From the NCBI GenBank assembly GCA_030765045.1, contig CM060964.1, positions 140,884,868-140,948,867 of the forward strand: DNA of 64,000 nt, written 5' to 3'. The DNA is from Tenodera sinensis. Taxonomy: Eukaryota; Arthropoda; Insecta; Mantodea; Mantidae. Under the pieces are notes generated by a model. The model had not been told where the DNA came from. It ran no database searches and saw only the letters and a program-made list of their open reading frames with translations. The position numbers were made by a program, and so were the translations under genes. Within the stretch, counting starts at the first letter, position 1, and the number at the start of each line of letters is the position of its first letter. This document shows, piece by piece, positions 11,687 through 23,899 of the stretch.

Positions 11687-11938
11687 AATTATCATGTGCA
11701 TGTTTTGTGGAGACCCCTACTCAGTGGAGAACGTGCTGGGACCACTTCTTAGCCATCAGTGTTGTTTCTTGAGTGGTGACCGCAGTATAATTTTGGAAAC
11801 TTTCCTTGATGACTCAAAGAGGAAAGTAGAAGTTATCATCTCATCTTTCCATGGTGCCAATGCTTTTCGAGAAGAATTAGTCCATGGATTTATTTTAGTT
11901 TACTCAGCCAAGCGAAGAGCTTCGCTTGCCACCCTAAA
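11687..11938 (+). CDS. RhoGAPp190: p190 RhoGAP exon D (second pseudoGTPase domain)
   Basis: This exon is the clearest evidence for the family. Acceptor CTTTTCAG before 11687; donor GTAAGT at 11939. With the AG carried from exon C it reads RIIMCMFCGDPYSVENVLGP, then a stretch with RKVEVIISSFHG, and ELVHGFILVYSAKRRASLAT. The vertebrate p190 proteins have the same order of motifs at the start of their second pseudoGTPase domain (MCxMCGDPFSV and ELVHGYILVYSAKRKAS). The domain lacks the normal nucleotide-binding lysine motif of real GTPases and is thought to act as a protein interaction module. The exon is 252 bp and ends two bases into a codon. Confidence 0.95.
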
Positions 11939-12939
11939 GTAAGTCATTAGCAACAATACTATTTCTTGGGAAAACAGCAAATGACTGTGTGATTCATCTT
12001 TTATTTTATTTTTGTATTTTATTTGTTAATGCTAAGCTAATGCATGTGAATATGACAAGACATTCAGCCCAGGCTTTTAGCCAGTCATATTCAACGTACA
12101 CAATATATCTGTAGATAATTTGTAATGCCTTCTTGAAAATTACACAAATATAAAATCTACCATGCAGTTATTTTTGTGCCACCTTTCCTCTGATAGACCA
12201 ATTCCACTTTTTCTTCACTTAACGTAAGAACTGTGTATTTTTACTATCCTTTCTGAAGAGTTCCACCAAAATAATTCTTGTAACTATCTTAATTTAAACC
12301 ATTTCTGATTTATTAGCTCCTTTCTCCATAAATCTGTCCCCTTACATTCAAATGATCTATGTTCACTGTTTTTATTCCGTCTGTACTGATTCTACAGAAC
12401 TGCCCTTTCTGAGTCCTTTTGATCTCTATGCACCTGCTCTTGTCTATGCAGTAGTCTCAATTTATTCTTTATTTACATTGTCTATATAAATTGTATGGCT
12501 CGACCCAGATCACATGTTTGCATGCTCTGCACACTGTCCGCTACATGGAGATTTCATATTTTAAAGCTCATGCCTTACATATTCAAGAGTGACAGTAACA
12601 TGCTCTATATATTTTCCTTTCCCAAATGTTCCTCATTGAAGTATAACATATTATACATCACTTTTCAGTTATCTCACTCAGGAGTTTTTGACTTTCTATA
12701 TTCTTAAATCCTCTTGTTTCTTTCCAAAAACTGTTGTTATAATAATAAAAATTACTAATTTTGCAACATCCATATTGTGTATACTTTTGTTCAGTGCTAA
12801 GGAATATCAAGCAAACAGCCTCACTGTTTCCTTGAGCTATTTTGATATGTCAGACATTTTAATATTTTTCTTTGTACAGTTCTCCAGTTTAAATTATACA
12901 TTTGAAATTGTCTATTTCTTGTGGAACTGGTTACCATAG

Positions 12940-13342
12940 TTCTCCATACATATTTGGCACCTCTTTAGGAAACTACCCATCACTCGCTGTAGTTCACATT
13001 GAGAAATACTGGAAATTTCCTGGCAGATATTTTGTTTTAATTCTTCCAGGGTGTGTGCGTTTGTCTTGTACACTTTATGTTTTAAGTTACTCCAGAGATA
13101 GAAATTGTAGGGGATTTGATCGGGGGAGTACAAATCTCTACTAATAATTCTATCCTGAAACACACTTTCAGTTGTTCCCATCAAATGATTGCCTGTATCA
13201 GCTTTGCAGAACCTTGTTGAAAAAAGGCAAAATTATGCTCCCTGCCTGTTACTCCCCTAAAAAAGGGGGCCAAATTGTATTCACGTATGTACAGGTGTCA
13301 ACTGCTAACTTGAAACAAATTGACCCTATAACTCAGAACCTA
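12940..13342 (-). pseudogene. Tc1/mariner-type transposase fragment (3' half), - strand
   Basis: Read on the - strand it gives a decayed catalytic part near 13210-13320 (VDTCTYVNTI and PFF-like) and then an open frame with RDLYSPDQIPYNFYLWSNLK followed by HTLEELKQNICQEI. This is the C-terminal block of an IS630/Tc1/mariner-type DDE transposase common in insects, in which the third acidic residue follows the SPD...P motif. A longer copy of the same family occupies 32790-34240. Stops interrupt the frame. Confidence 0.72.
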
Positions 13343-13765
13343 ATAGTGTTTGTGAAGTAACCCTTCATGACAAAAAATTTGGTGTATGGTGCGCCATTAT
13401 CAGAGAAAGGTTTCTCAGAGCCCCAATAATCAATTTCTATCTCTGGAGCAACTTAAAATATAAAGTGTACAAGACACACACACTCTGGAAGAATTAAAAC
13501 AAAATATCAACCAGGAAATTGCCAACATTTCTCAATTAGAAGTACAGCAAGTGATGGATAGTTTCCTAAAGAGGTGCCAAAAATATATGCATAGATGTTG
13601 GTGACCAGTTTCAACAACTTCTGTCATAAAGTTGGTCAGTAAAGCCTTTAAAAGTAGTTTTAAAAATGTTGTATGGTTTCGTGTGCGTCTTTCTATGATA
13701 GTGGCAGATGACGAGTGCTGAGGATGCCAACAGGCAAAATACCATGCAGTCCGACCAGAAGCTTT
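13343..13765 (+). pseudogene. Second fragment of the same transposase family, + strand, abutting the first
   Basis: Immediately after the - strand fragment the same family continues in the opposite orientation. It starts near LHDKKFGVWCA (about 13364-13395), then NFYLWSNLKYKVYK (about 13428-13470), skipping the intervening catalytic segment. It then follows the element's 3' untranslated part to about 13765. The final 170 bases match the reverse complement of about 32820-32965. So the two fragments form an inverted arrangement, and this one has an internal deletion. Confidence 0.7.
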
Positions 13766-14688
13766 TTGCTCTCCTGGTATAATAATAGTAGTAAAAGTAA
13801 TAAGATTAAATATGGTCATAAATAAATAAGTTATGAAATGAAGGAAAGAAGACATAAATACATGAATTATTAGTAATGGTTAAATATTGTAAGCTTGTAT
13901 CTTTTCTGCTTACTTTATTTTCACAAACTTGTAGCAGGTGTGGCCTTGCGCAACTCAATTTAATGCAATTATACTCTTAAAAGCTCTTTTAGCATATCAC
14001 TTTTCAACATAGCCTCTCAAAACTGTCTTTGTTCCCCTGACGACATGATGCCATGCCATGAAGCTTCTAGTTTATGGGAATCTTTCTCCGTAGAAGCTAC
14101 ACCAATGTTACAATATATACCTTCTATTTCAATATGTTTTTCATGCATAACTATATAATGCCTCCAAACATTAGTTCAGTATGTACCAATTAATATTTTG
14201 TAATAAAGCAAACATTTGTTATTTCCAGTCTTTCAACAAAAGAATTCATCCTCCTATTCAACAAGAAATGTTTGTTTTTGAGTCAGCGCTTTTTTTAGTT
14301 TATAATGCCATATTTGCACAGTACATTGCCTGTTGTTTGCCATTGAACAAGTGTCTGTGCAGTAGGTAGGAAAAAGAGAAGAGAATCAATGCCACTGTTT
14401 CAAGTTGAGGCCACAATTACATTTGTAATCACAACACAGGATCTGCCTATGGCTGCCCTAGATAGACTGCATGCTTCTCATTTTCTAATGCTTAGCTGTC
14501 TATGGCATATAAGGAATCCTCTTTTAGTTTCCCAGTTGCAGGAACAATAACTTCATTTATTACAATTGTTTCGTATGCTAGTTTTCAAAATTCAATGGTG
14601 GAATAACCATAACACATCTGTAGATATGTGGTAGAAGGTACTGCACAAGTTCTTCCTCTTATTCATAAGAGAAAATTTATTGCATGCA

Positions 14689-16013
14689 GGAGGGTCGTTC
14701 CAAAAGTAATGCCTCCTATATCTATTCATGGAAACTACAGGAGATATGTAAATCACAACAATAGAGTTAAATAGAGCAATATTTCAGCTACAGATTGTCA
14801 TTTTTCCTCGTAGTCACCACCATTCGTTATACACTTTTGCCAACGATGAACCACAGCCTGCATGCCACACTTGTAAAAATCTGAATCATCTGAGGCTAAC
14901 CACTTTCTTACAGCTTTGACAACAGCATCCGAGTCTTGAAAATGTTCGCCATGTAGTCCATCTTTTAAGAGGCCCAAAGAGATGGAAGTCTGAAGGCACT
15001 AAATCTGGACTGTATGGTGGATGTGGTAAGACAGTCCAGCCAAACTTTGCAATCAGTTGCTTGGTCACAAAACTGGTGTGGGGCCTGGCATTATCATGTT
15101 GCAGGTGAAAATTGGTCTTCTCTGGCCTTACTCTGGAAATGTGGGCTTTCAGCTTAGTCAGTGTTGTCTTGTAGCGTGCTGAATTGACAGTTACTCCAGG
15201 CTCCAGGACATACAAAAGAGCCACACCCTGGCTATCCCAGAAGACTACGTACATCACTTTGCCTGCAGATGGCTGTGTTTTGAATTTCTTCTTTGTCGGA
15301 GAATTCGCATGTTGCCATTCCATGGACTGTCTTTTGGGTTCTGGCTCGTAGTGGTGACACTACGTCTCATCTCCGGTGATGATGCTATTCAGAAAATTGT
15401 CACCTTCAGCTTTATATTGGTCCAGAAGATCCTGACAAATTTCCATTCGATGATTTTTTTGTTCTTCTATAAGCATCTGTGGGACCCATCTTGCACAGAC
15501 TTTGTGACAACCAAGATGTTCCAACATTGTTTCCAAGGCATTACAGCTGACATTCAGGTTTGCACACAATTCTTTAGTAATTATCCGCCGATCAGCACGG
15601 ATGAGTTGATCAAGATGCTCTTCATTGTGAGGGGTGACAACTGTGCAGGGTCGACCAGGTCGTGGCTTGTCATGCACACCCTTTTCACCACCTCTAAAAT
15701 GCCATACCCATCGCCTCACATTGTTCACATCTATTGCTTCGTCTTCATACACCTTTAGCAAGTGTCGATGGATTTCAATTGGCGCAATTTCTTCTGCAGT
15801 GAGAAATTCAATCACACATCTCTGTTTTATATGCACGTCTATATCAGACTCCATTTTGGAACACTCTGCTGGTGCCAACTACCACAGAACAACAGAACCA
15901 CATGCAAATGAAAGGGAAAGGTTCAAGCATTACCACTACACTAATGACATGTGGCTCGGATATCCGAAATCAACACAAAAAAAAAATAGGCATTAGTTTC
16001 GGAACGATCCTCA
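14689..16013 (-). mobile_element. Mariner DD34D transposon, full length
   Basis: A 1325-bp element, the typical length of a mariner. The right end is TGAGGATCGTTCCGAAACTA (reverse complement of the sequence ending at 16013, followed by TA at 16014). The left end is GGAGGGTCGTTCCAAAAGTA starting at 14689; the flanking TA on that side has become CA. The transposase is encoded on the - strand and nearly fills the element. Confidence 0.9.
14830..15878 (-). pseudogene. Mariner transposase with one nonsense codon and one frameshift
   Basis: On the - strand the frame starts at 15878 (MAPAECSKMESDIDVHIKQR). It carries the helix-turn-helix region (NNVRRWVWHFRGGEKGVHDK then PRPGRP), then TKELCANLNVS, and reaches the first catalytic aspartate in TGDET. 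A TAG follows where mariners have tryptophan. The same frame continues through YEPEPKRQSMEWQH and HDNARPHTSF to PPYSPDLVPSDFHLF. The second and third catalytic aspartates (HDN and PSD) have 34 residues between them, as counted, which fits mariner DD34D. Near 14966 an extra A in an A-run shifts the frame; the expected C-terminus is readable in the other frame to about 14810. Only two lesions are evident. Confidence 0.9.
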
Positions 16014-17421
16014 TATAATTAGGTGGTGTTCTGATGCTTTCCTCAAAAAATGTTAAATTTTAAAAAAGTTTTTGAAATACTTTTTACCTACCCTAATAAT
16101 ATCTCGGCATACAACAAAATAGCAGTGTAATATTGATTGATATAATCATCAATCTGGAAAGATACTCCAAACCTTGCTGTTGCTTTTCTGATTCTCATTC
16201 CGTCAAAACACAGCTTCACTCCAGTTTTCATTTTGGAGGTGGGACTTTCCTAATTTCTCTTCTATTCTATATTCCATACCATCCTCATTTAAATGGAAAT
16301 CCACATGGGAAAACAGGGATTAGGATTAGATAGGTCTAATATGATACCAATATGTATTTTTAAATAACACCTTACTTTTCTGTAGTAAGCCATATATTAT
16401 TTACTGCTGTACCATACAGAATTATGTGGCACTATAAGACACCTGTCTCAACTTGGCCATGTGTGTGTCTGATTCTTCCCCTTGGTACATTACATATTTG
16501 GGCTTGTTGTAAACCATGAAGCTTCCAAATACTTTGCAAATTAAGTTTAACTGTACATTTGTTTAATGTTACATCACTAATTTATTTGTAAAATACATCC
16601 CCAAATTAATAATTCCTTAATGAGAACAACATCCTTCAAAGCTTACACGAAATACTGTAAATACCTGCTCTAGATATGAAAGTAGGTAAACTGCTCTGTT
16701 AGGTGTAAATATCATGTAGAGTTACTTCTCCACCCTCCTACCAGCTCAGTTCTTTCTAGCAGAAAGTATGTAATTGCACCCCATCTGATTGTACCTCACC
16801 CTTCTCTAAACTTAAGCAATCGTGGTGAGATACCCAAATGTGCATTAAATCTAATTCTTGTTCCCTGATAAACCTTTAAAGCAATCATAATTACTCAGAG
16901 ATATCAAGGTAATTAGCAATGTTGTAAATACTTTTAATTTCTGGGTTTTCTAATTAACCGCAATATTAAGGTTAATTTTTGTTTTGGTAGGTGTTCTTTC
17001 ACCTTGTTTTTGTGTTGGCCAGACTTGAAAGATTAGTCACAGTTGAAAAATTCATTGCTATGGCTGGGGCTCTAAACTGTGTATCTCTGGCGCTTCATAG
17101 TATTGCCCCTAAGCTTTTAATTTAAAAAATATACATTTTCAGTATAAGTTGCATTACGTTTTAGTGGAATGCCAAATAATCAAATTGTTTTTTAGCAACC
17201 CAGTCCCAACAGAGGTTGCCAAGCATTGTTGTAGCCTAGAAGTTAACTATTCATTAACATAACTGTTATTACTGAAAAGAAGACTTAGTAAAGACTTCCA
17301 CACAATGTAACATCTGTAAATGTCTTCTCACATTTTGGTTCTGAGAGCATTATAGTTTAAGAAGTCTAATAGTGTCATACCAAAGAATTGTTCTAACTCA
17401 GCCATTTTTTATGTGTTGCAG

Positions 17422-17600
17422 TGCTTTTTCAATGAACATTCCAAACTTGCCAATACAAGTTCTGGCAGTGACTGATTCAGGAGGTGCTAATGCTTTCTTC
17501 AGCAATGATTTGAGCCATCTACTGATCACAGAAGGCAATGCTACAGCTGATCGCTTGAAAGCACACTTTATGACATCTGTTTCATCTTGTCAACAGAAAA
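17422..17600 (+). CDS. RhoGAPp190: p190 RhoGAP exon E (second pseudoGTPase domain)
   Basis: Acceptor TGTGTTGCAG before 17422; donor GTAAGG at 17601. The AA carried from exon D plus T gives asparagine, then AFSMNIPNLPIQVLAVTDSG, which is the strand and turn before the TDS motif of the family (vertebrate form VQLVAVTDS). It continues with FFSNDLSHLLITEGNATADR and a helix to SSCQQK. The exon ends one base into a codon. All phases agree with its neighbours. Confidence 0.94.
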
Positions 17601-18432
17601 GTAAGGGTTCTTACATGCCTAAGTACTTTAATTTCTGTCTCAGTGACAAGCTTTCATTTTAACATTGAACTGAAAGTTTATTGGTTATTAACTAATCAAG
17701 GCTTAAGATGCACATTTTTAAAAAATATTTGCACATGAATTTTTAATTTTATTTTCAATTCTATGTTTGTAATTATCAGACACCAGAATCACAGCAATGT
17801 TGCTAAAGATCATTTTTGTAACCTCCTTTAAGATAATGCCAAACTTACAGTGAGTATTATAAAGTTAAAATTTTCTTGTTGGTGCTTTAGCATTACAATG
17901 TCAAATGATACTGCTACAGAAAGAACATTGATAAAACTGATGAGATTTCAGAAAATTTGCTCAGAATAGAAAGAAATAGCACCTTAATATATTGCTTAGT
18001 TACATCATGCTGGGAACATTTGTTAAAGACTCACTCAAAACTAGTTTGAATGACTGAATGAATATTTATTTCCACCCTTAATACAGTTTCATGAATATTT
18101 AAACAAAACAAGCAACCCTTTTTACAAGTACATCTTCAATAGCAATTTTGTGTGGTTGATCCATACAGAGAAACTAATTATTGAATATCATTAATTTTTA
18201 AACCCCTTAAGCTGTGCCTACCCTCTTAACCAAAATTACAGTCTGGTCAGCCTAACATCCATCTATGCGAGTCTTCTTAACTTACAACCCTAGGGTTATC
18301 TGTATAATGAAGCCCCTCCAGTCTTTATATTCCCCTGTTACACTCTTTTATCAATTATATCCCAATTCTCTCATCTTTTTAACAGCTGTAATCCATTTCT
18401 CTCGACCTCATTGTCGACAGGCCCTTAAACCC

Positions 18433-18620
18433 CACTCACTCACTCACTCACTCACTCACTCACTCACTCACTCACTCACTCACTCACTCACTCACTCACT
18501 CACTCACACTCACTCACTCACTCACTCACTCACTCACTCACTCACTCACTCACTCACTCACTCACTCACTCACTCACTCACTCACTCACTCACTCACTCA
18601 CTCACTCACTCACTCACTCA
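18433..18620. repeat. (CACT)n satellite
   Basis: About 47 tandem copies of CACT in a nearly pure array, broken once by a CACACACT dimer near 18504. The apparent Thr-His-Ser-Leu open frame across it is a product of the repeat. Confidence 0.97.
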
Positions 18621-20969
18621 CACTTACCCACCCACCCACCTAATTTTCTATTAGTTTTCCCAAATATTTTTCTAACATTTTATTCCTCTTTGTCCCCATA
18701 CGACAGCATTTTAAGTACAATAATTTCTTTCTGTAATTTGTCCCATATACCCTCCCTCCATTTCTTCATCCCATCACATTCTAATAAAATTGAAATATTT
18801 CTTCATGCTCTCCATACATAACAAACCCTTCACCATTCTCCCCTGTCAAACCCTTTGAAAACAGTGCTCCTGATTGGCTCCATGCCAGTCCTTCTCTTCC
18901 ACATTTATCACAACTATCCATATACTCCTGCCTCTCCCAGTCCTTTTTAGTTATTCTATATAGGGAAACTTATCAAGTAGGTACAGGTACACTGTCACAA
19001 GCCCTGAGAGGAGTAGCTTCTTCCCCCAAAAACCATTTAAATATTATGTAAGTAATTGTAGCAATATTACAACTCATTCAGGTTTTACCAAAGTTATGCA
19101 AATGGCTATTTACAGAAGGATTGCATTCTTCATAGAAAAATCTGATGTGTTACATTCACACGGCTCTCTCTCCCCATTATTATTTATTTTTATACAATTT
19201 TTACAGACTGTTCTTACAAAGGCTTATTTTTCTGTGTACTTCATAATAATCAAAATAAATGTTTGCAGAAAAGCTTTCATGGCTCATTTTGTTATAGTTA
19301 CAAGGTTGATACAGGAAACTGAAGCAATAGTCACATGTTATGAAATTCCGTACTCTTTCCATGACAGCATGAGGAACAACTGAATTATGATCACTTCAAA
19401 ACTGACAAATATTCAAAAATTCAAACCCATATCAATGGCTGTCTCAAAAATGTCCGACACCACATAAAAGTTTTTGGAATAAATTGTTTGTTTTAGAGCC
19501 CTACAGTTTCCGTTTAATAGAGTTTTACCTGTCTCATGTGGTTTAGCAGTTATACAAAATTAATCTTTAATGACGAGGATAGGCCGTTCGGAGAAAATTG
19601 AGGATATGTATGTTATTTGTCATTAAATATCTTAAATATATCGTTTTAATCAAAATTGTTGAAACCATTTTTGAGAAAATAAAAAATAATAGAACATTTC
19701 TCTTGTCATGGGTAGTTTTGGGGTGTAGGGATTCTTGAAAATCTTCATGTCACATTTGTGAGCTAGTGAACTCAAATAGTAGGTTTGGTACTACCTGGCA
19801 AAGCCATGAGGTGTATTGTAAAGAATGTGAAACTTCGGGTTTTTTTACGCAAGCTTACCACACATACATGGCAAGACAATGTATGTACACTGTTCAAATG
19901 CAATTATATCTTCAGGACTGCAGCATGTCATATCGGCAGGTGTGAGAGATCATTCATTTGCATTGCATTACTGACTGTACAGCAAGTTGTTAGTATTTTG
20001 CAGTTCTAGTAAACAAGATAAGAAGTTATTGGAGCACTCAACAACCAAGGTCAGTATGCCTGGTTGCTTTGCCAGGTAATATTAATTCAACATTTCATTT
20101 TTGAGTTATTCGCTTCACAAAGGCACACACAGGGATCATTTTCTAAAGTGGCTTTTCCTAGATGCGGGGTGCCCCAAAACTGTTTTTTATGAAATCTTGA
20201 AGTTGAAATTGTGGATGGAATGCAATATTTCCTCTACCTACAAGGCATACAGTAGAAAATTTGTATATCTTTTATGCCACATACAATATTGTTTCCTAAC
20301 ATCACTTCAAATGGGGAGTGCTACCTTCAAACCTCTCCTAGTAAGATGATGTCATTTTTCCTAAATGCTGTAAAATAGTTTTTCTTTTCATTGTCTCCTC
20401 TGTTGCAGATAGTGCAGCAACCTTAAATCTTCTGTTTATTGATATTAATAAAATTGTGTCTTTGCTTTATTCTTTATTCATCCTCTTAGAACATATACAT
20501 GTTGTTGGATATATCAGGTCACATAAAATACATACATTGAAAAGTGAAAAAAAATGCAATAATGATATATATACTACTATCAATAATTAACATTTGTACA
20601 TGGTTATTAATAAATCTTACAAATTTGGTTATATCAATTGTTTACAATCCTTCATTCAAAAATTCCTCTATCGAATAAAAATAGCCATTTGTACAATATT
20701 TTTGAGCTGCTTCTTGAAAACTTTATGATTTTTGATGTTCGTTATATATAAGGGAAGTTTATTGTAAAGTTTGCATGCTGAAGCTGTTGGTTTTGTATAA
20801 CTGTAATGAATGCATTGCTTTATTCGTCCTTTATAACCATACAGTGTGCATTGGACTATGTCATAGGACGCGTCATTTTGAAGGCATACAAAATATAAAA
20901 TAGCATATAGGTGTATGTAGAATTAGTCATAGTAAGATAAAATTAGCTGTCTTTTATTTGATTTGAAAT

Positions 20970-22803
20970 TCAGTGTGAATAAGTTAGATACTCTTCAGTA
21001 GTATAAAAACTGTGATCAAGCAAGTATTTTTTTATCTCTGATTTGAATACTCTTGGATTTTTTATTGATTTAATACAATTTGGGAATTTATTATAAAGTG
21101 TTACACCCATATGAATAATATTTTTTTGAAAAGTTGTTGTACTAGTTCTAGTTATGTGCAGGTTGCTATTTTGCCTTGTATTATAACCATGTATATCTGA
21201 GTTGATGAGAGTAAGGTTTCTGTTTTCTGCTAGATTTTGTTTGATAAATATCAGTGATTCATTTATATATACAACATAACGGAAGAATTTGATACTGTTT
21301 GAAAATGGGTTTACAGGAAGATCTTTGTTACATTTTTGTAATACTTCTTAATATTCGTTTTTGCATAACAAATAATTTTTTACAAGGTGGTGAATTTCCC
21401 CAAACTAAAATACCATACCTTAAGATTGAATGTACACATGCGAAATATACACTCCTCAGTGTTTCTATTGATGTCAATTGTACTAAGTGCCTAAAATTAT
21501 AACAAAGAGAGCACAATTTTCCTATTAACATTTTAACTTGCTTATCCCATTTATGATTATTTTGTAACAAAACACCTAAAAACTTTGTTGAAATTTCATT
21601 TAAAAGGGGTTTACCAGAAAATGTTATGTTGAAATCATGGGTGCTAGATAGTTTTGAAGGGTGAAGGTAAAAATGCATTGCTACTGTTTTCTCTGTATTT
21701 ACTATGAGGTTATTGTTTTCGAACCAGCAGGAAATATCGTGTATTTTTTCTTCTGCTACAGTTTTCAAATTGACTAAAGAGTTACTTACTAATAATATAT
21801 TTGTATGATCAGCATACTGGGTAATACTACCCGATGAATCATTTGATTTCAAATCATTCATAAAAAGTAAGAATAAGATTGGTCCTAGGATAGATCCCTG
21901 TGGAACTCCACTCTTTATAACTTGCTCATTTGAGTAATGTTGATGTATATAACTTCCATTTTCATTTAAAATTTCTACTAACTGCTTTCTATCCTTGAGA
22001 TATGATTGAACCCATTTAAGTGCATGTCCCCTAATACCCATTCTCTCAAATTTACTAAACAATATGTGGTGATTTAAAACATTGAATGCCTTAGAAAGGT
22101 CAAAAAATACTCCACATATATATTTTTTCTTGTCCAAATTCTTTAATGCATTGTTCACAAAAGTAAAGAGAACTGTTTCTGTGGACTTATTTTTCCTAAA
22201 ACCATGTTGTATGTCAGATAATATGTAATTTTGCTCAAGGAAACTAAGCAATCTTCTATACAATATTTTTTCAAGCACCTTACCAAAGCCAGATAGTAGA
22301 GAGATTGGCCTATAATTTTCCAGTTTCCCTTTTTCACCCTTTTTATATACAGGTTGTACTCTTGCAGTCTTTAGTGCACGAGGGAATTCTGCTTGTTCAA
22401 AGGATGTGTTGCATATATCAGCCAGAGGTGAGGCTATATAATAAGCAGATTTTTTTATGACAGCATCAGGGATGTTGTCAATGCCACAGGAAAACTTTGT
22501 TTTAAGCATGCTTATTACTTCAAAAACTTCATTTTGGCATGTAGGTCTCAAATACATGTTCAAAGTGATTAAACATGAATTACTATTACTATAGTTGTTA
22601 CTTGAAAGATGTTGCCTATTTCCTACATTAACAAAATAGTCATTAAAAATATCTGCAATAGCTTTGGGGTCTGTTTCCAGACTATTTTTGTGTTTCAATG
22701 TTATATTATTAGTAGGTATGTCTGTTTTTATATTGGTATTCACTATTTTCCAGATAGCTTTCGTTTTATTAACTGAAGACTGTATACGCCTATTATATAC
22801 CAT
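20970..22803 (-). pseudogene. LINE ORF2 reverse transcriptase with altered catalytic aspartates
   Basis: The open frame 22803-21328 (491 codons) holds the palm and fingers: PVYKKGEKGKLENYRPISLL, HGFRKNKSTETVL, FFDLSKAFNVLNH, SGVPQGSILGPILFLLFMND and SITQYADHTNILL. Two of the three catalytic aspartates are changed. The AFD of motif A is AFN, and the YADD of motif C is YADH. So even apart from frameshifts this copy should be inactive. After 21328 the frame shifts and the C-terminal part (HGYNTRQNSNLHI, then HSFYTTEEYL) is readable to the stop at 20970. Confidence 0.9.
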
Positions 22804-23064
22804 ACGTTTGGATTTTACAATTACTTTACGTAATATGTTCTTTTATTTTTTAAAATAAGTCATATGTTCTGTCGAGACAATATGAGTTTGTTGTATTTTA
22901 TGTAATAGTCTCTTCCTTCTACATGAAATTTGTATTTCTTTTGTAATCCAGGGCCTTTTGTTTGCTATGAGAGATTGTGCGATATACTTGAGTGGAAATG
23001 TATTAAAATAATACTGAAAGGTTTTTAAAAAGATATCGTATTTGTCGTTTACATCTCTACAGTC

Positions 23065-23822
23065 TTACATTTCTTCCCAAGTTTCTTGTTTTAAATGAAG
23101 TACAAAAAATTCAAAACTGGCATCATCAAAAACTCTTTTCATTTTCTTTATTTTTGAGAATTTAGTACAGCTGTTGGGCCTTTTTAAGGTTAAAATTTGT
23201 GCCAAGTGATCACTAAAACCCATATTCTTTGATTCTATTATATAATTTTGGCCATCGTTTATTATAATTTGATCTATAATAGAGCTACTCTTTACCATCA
23301 TGCGAGTTGGATCATTCACGGTACATTTTAAACCATAGGATGACAAAAGGGACTCTAAATCTGCTTTTTGTTTACTATACCTTCCAAGTCAATATTAAAA
23401 TCACCACATATTATGCATATTTTATTTATAAATTTTAGTTGATCCAGAGTTCTTTCTAGTTTTTTAAGAAATGTGCCAAAGTTACCCTCAGGAGATCGAT
23501 ATAGACAAATCAATACTGTATTATCAAATAATTCTATAGCAGAGATTTCTATATCTTTTTCTTTGGAATTTTCTTTTATATGTGGTAAATTTGTATACTT
23601 TTCCTTTTTCCTTACATAAATGCAACTTCCCCCATGGTTGTATATAGTTCTACAGTAATAATCTGCGAGGTAGAAATTAGTCAAATTGTTGCTTCCAATA
23701 CAGTTTTCCTTTAGCCAATGTTCAGTGAAACACATTACAGAAACATCTAGCAAATCCTCATTTAACATAACCTCAATTCCATCAATTTTATTTGGTAAAG
23801 ACTGCACATTATGATGTAGCAC
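23065..23822 (-). pseudogene. LINE ORF2 endonuclease domain, frameshifted
   Basis: Apurinic/apyrimidinic-type endonuclease, which nicks target DNA to prime reverse transcription. Visible motifs in order: MLHHNVQSLPNKIDGIE (start), VMCFTEHWLKENC with the catalytic-type glutamate, ICLYRSPEGNF, and ICGDFNIDLEG. The frame at 23822-23355 then breaks; 23346-23065 continues with a target-strand loop (MMVKSSSIIDQII) and GFSDHLAQIL, the SDH catalytic block. The glutamate and the GDFNID and SDH motifs survive. Confidence 0.85.
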
Positions 23823-23899
23823 TTTCTATTGGTTACTAGTAATTTTACCAAGAACATTTTTACTTGCTTGATCACTTACCTTCACATTATGTACCAAAT

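Larger units (their letters stand above)
11939..17421 (+). other. p190 intron D-E
   Basis: A 5.5-kb intron carrying an inverted pair of Tc1/mariner-type fragments and a full-length mariner. About 12000-12900 and 16016-17421 are AT-rich sequence in which I see no gene or named repeat. Confidence 0.75.

Noticed and set aside
18433..18620. CRISPR array
   Set aside because: The unit is 4 bp with no spacers; the genome is eukaryotic.
18265..18654. 129-codon open frame with Thr-His-Ser-Leu repeats
   Set aside because: It is simply the CACT satellite read in one frame.
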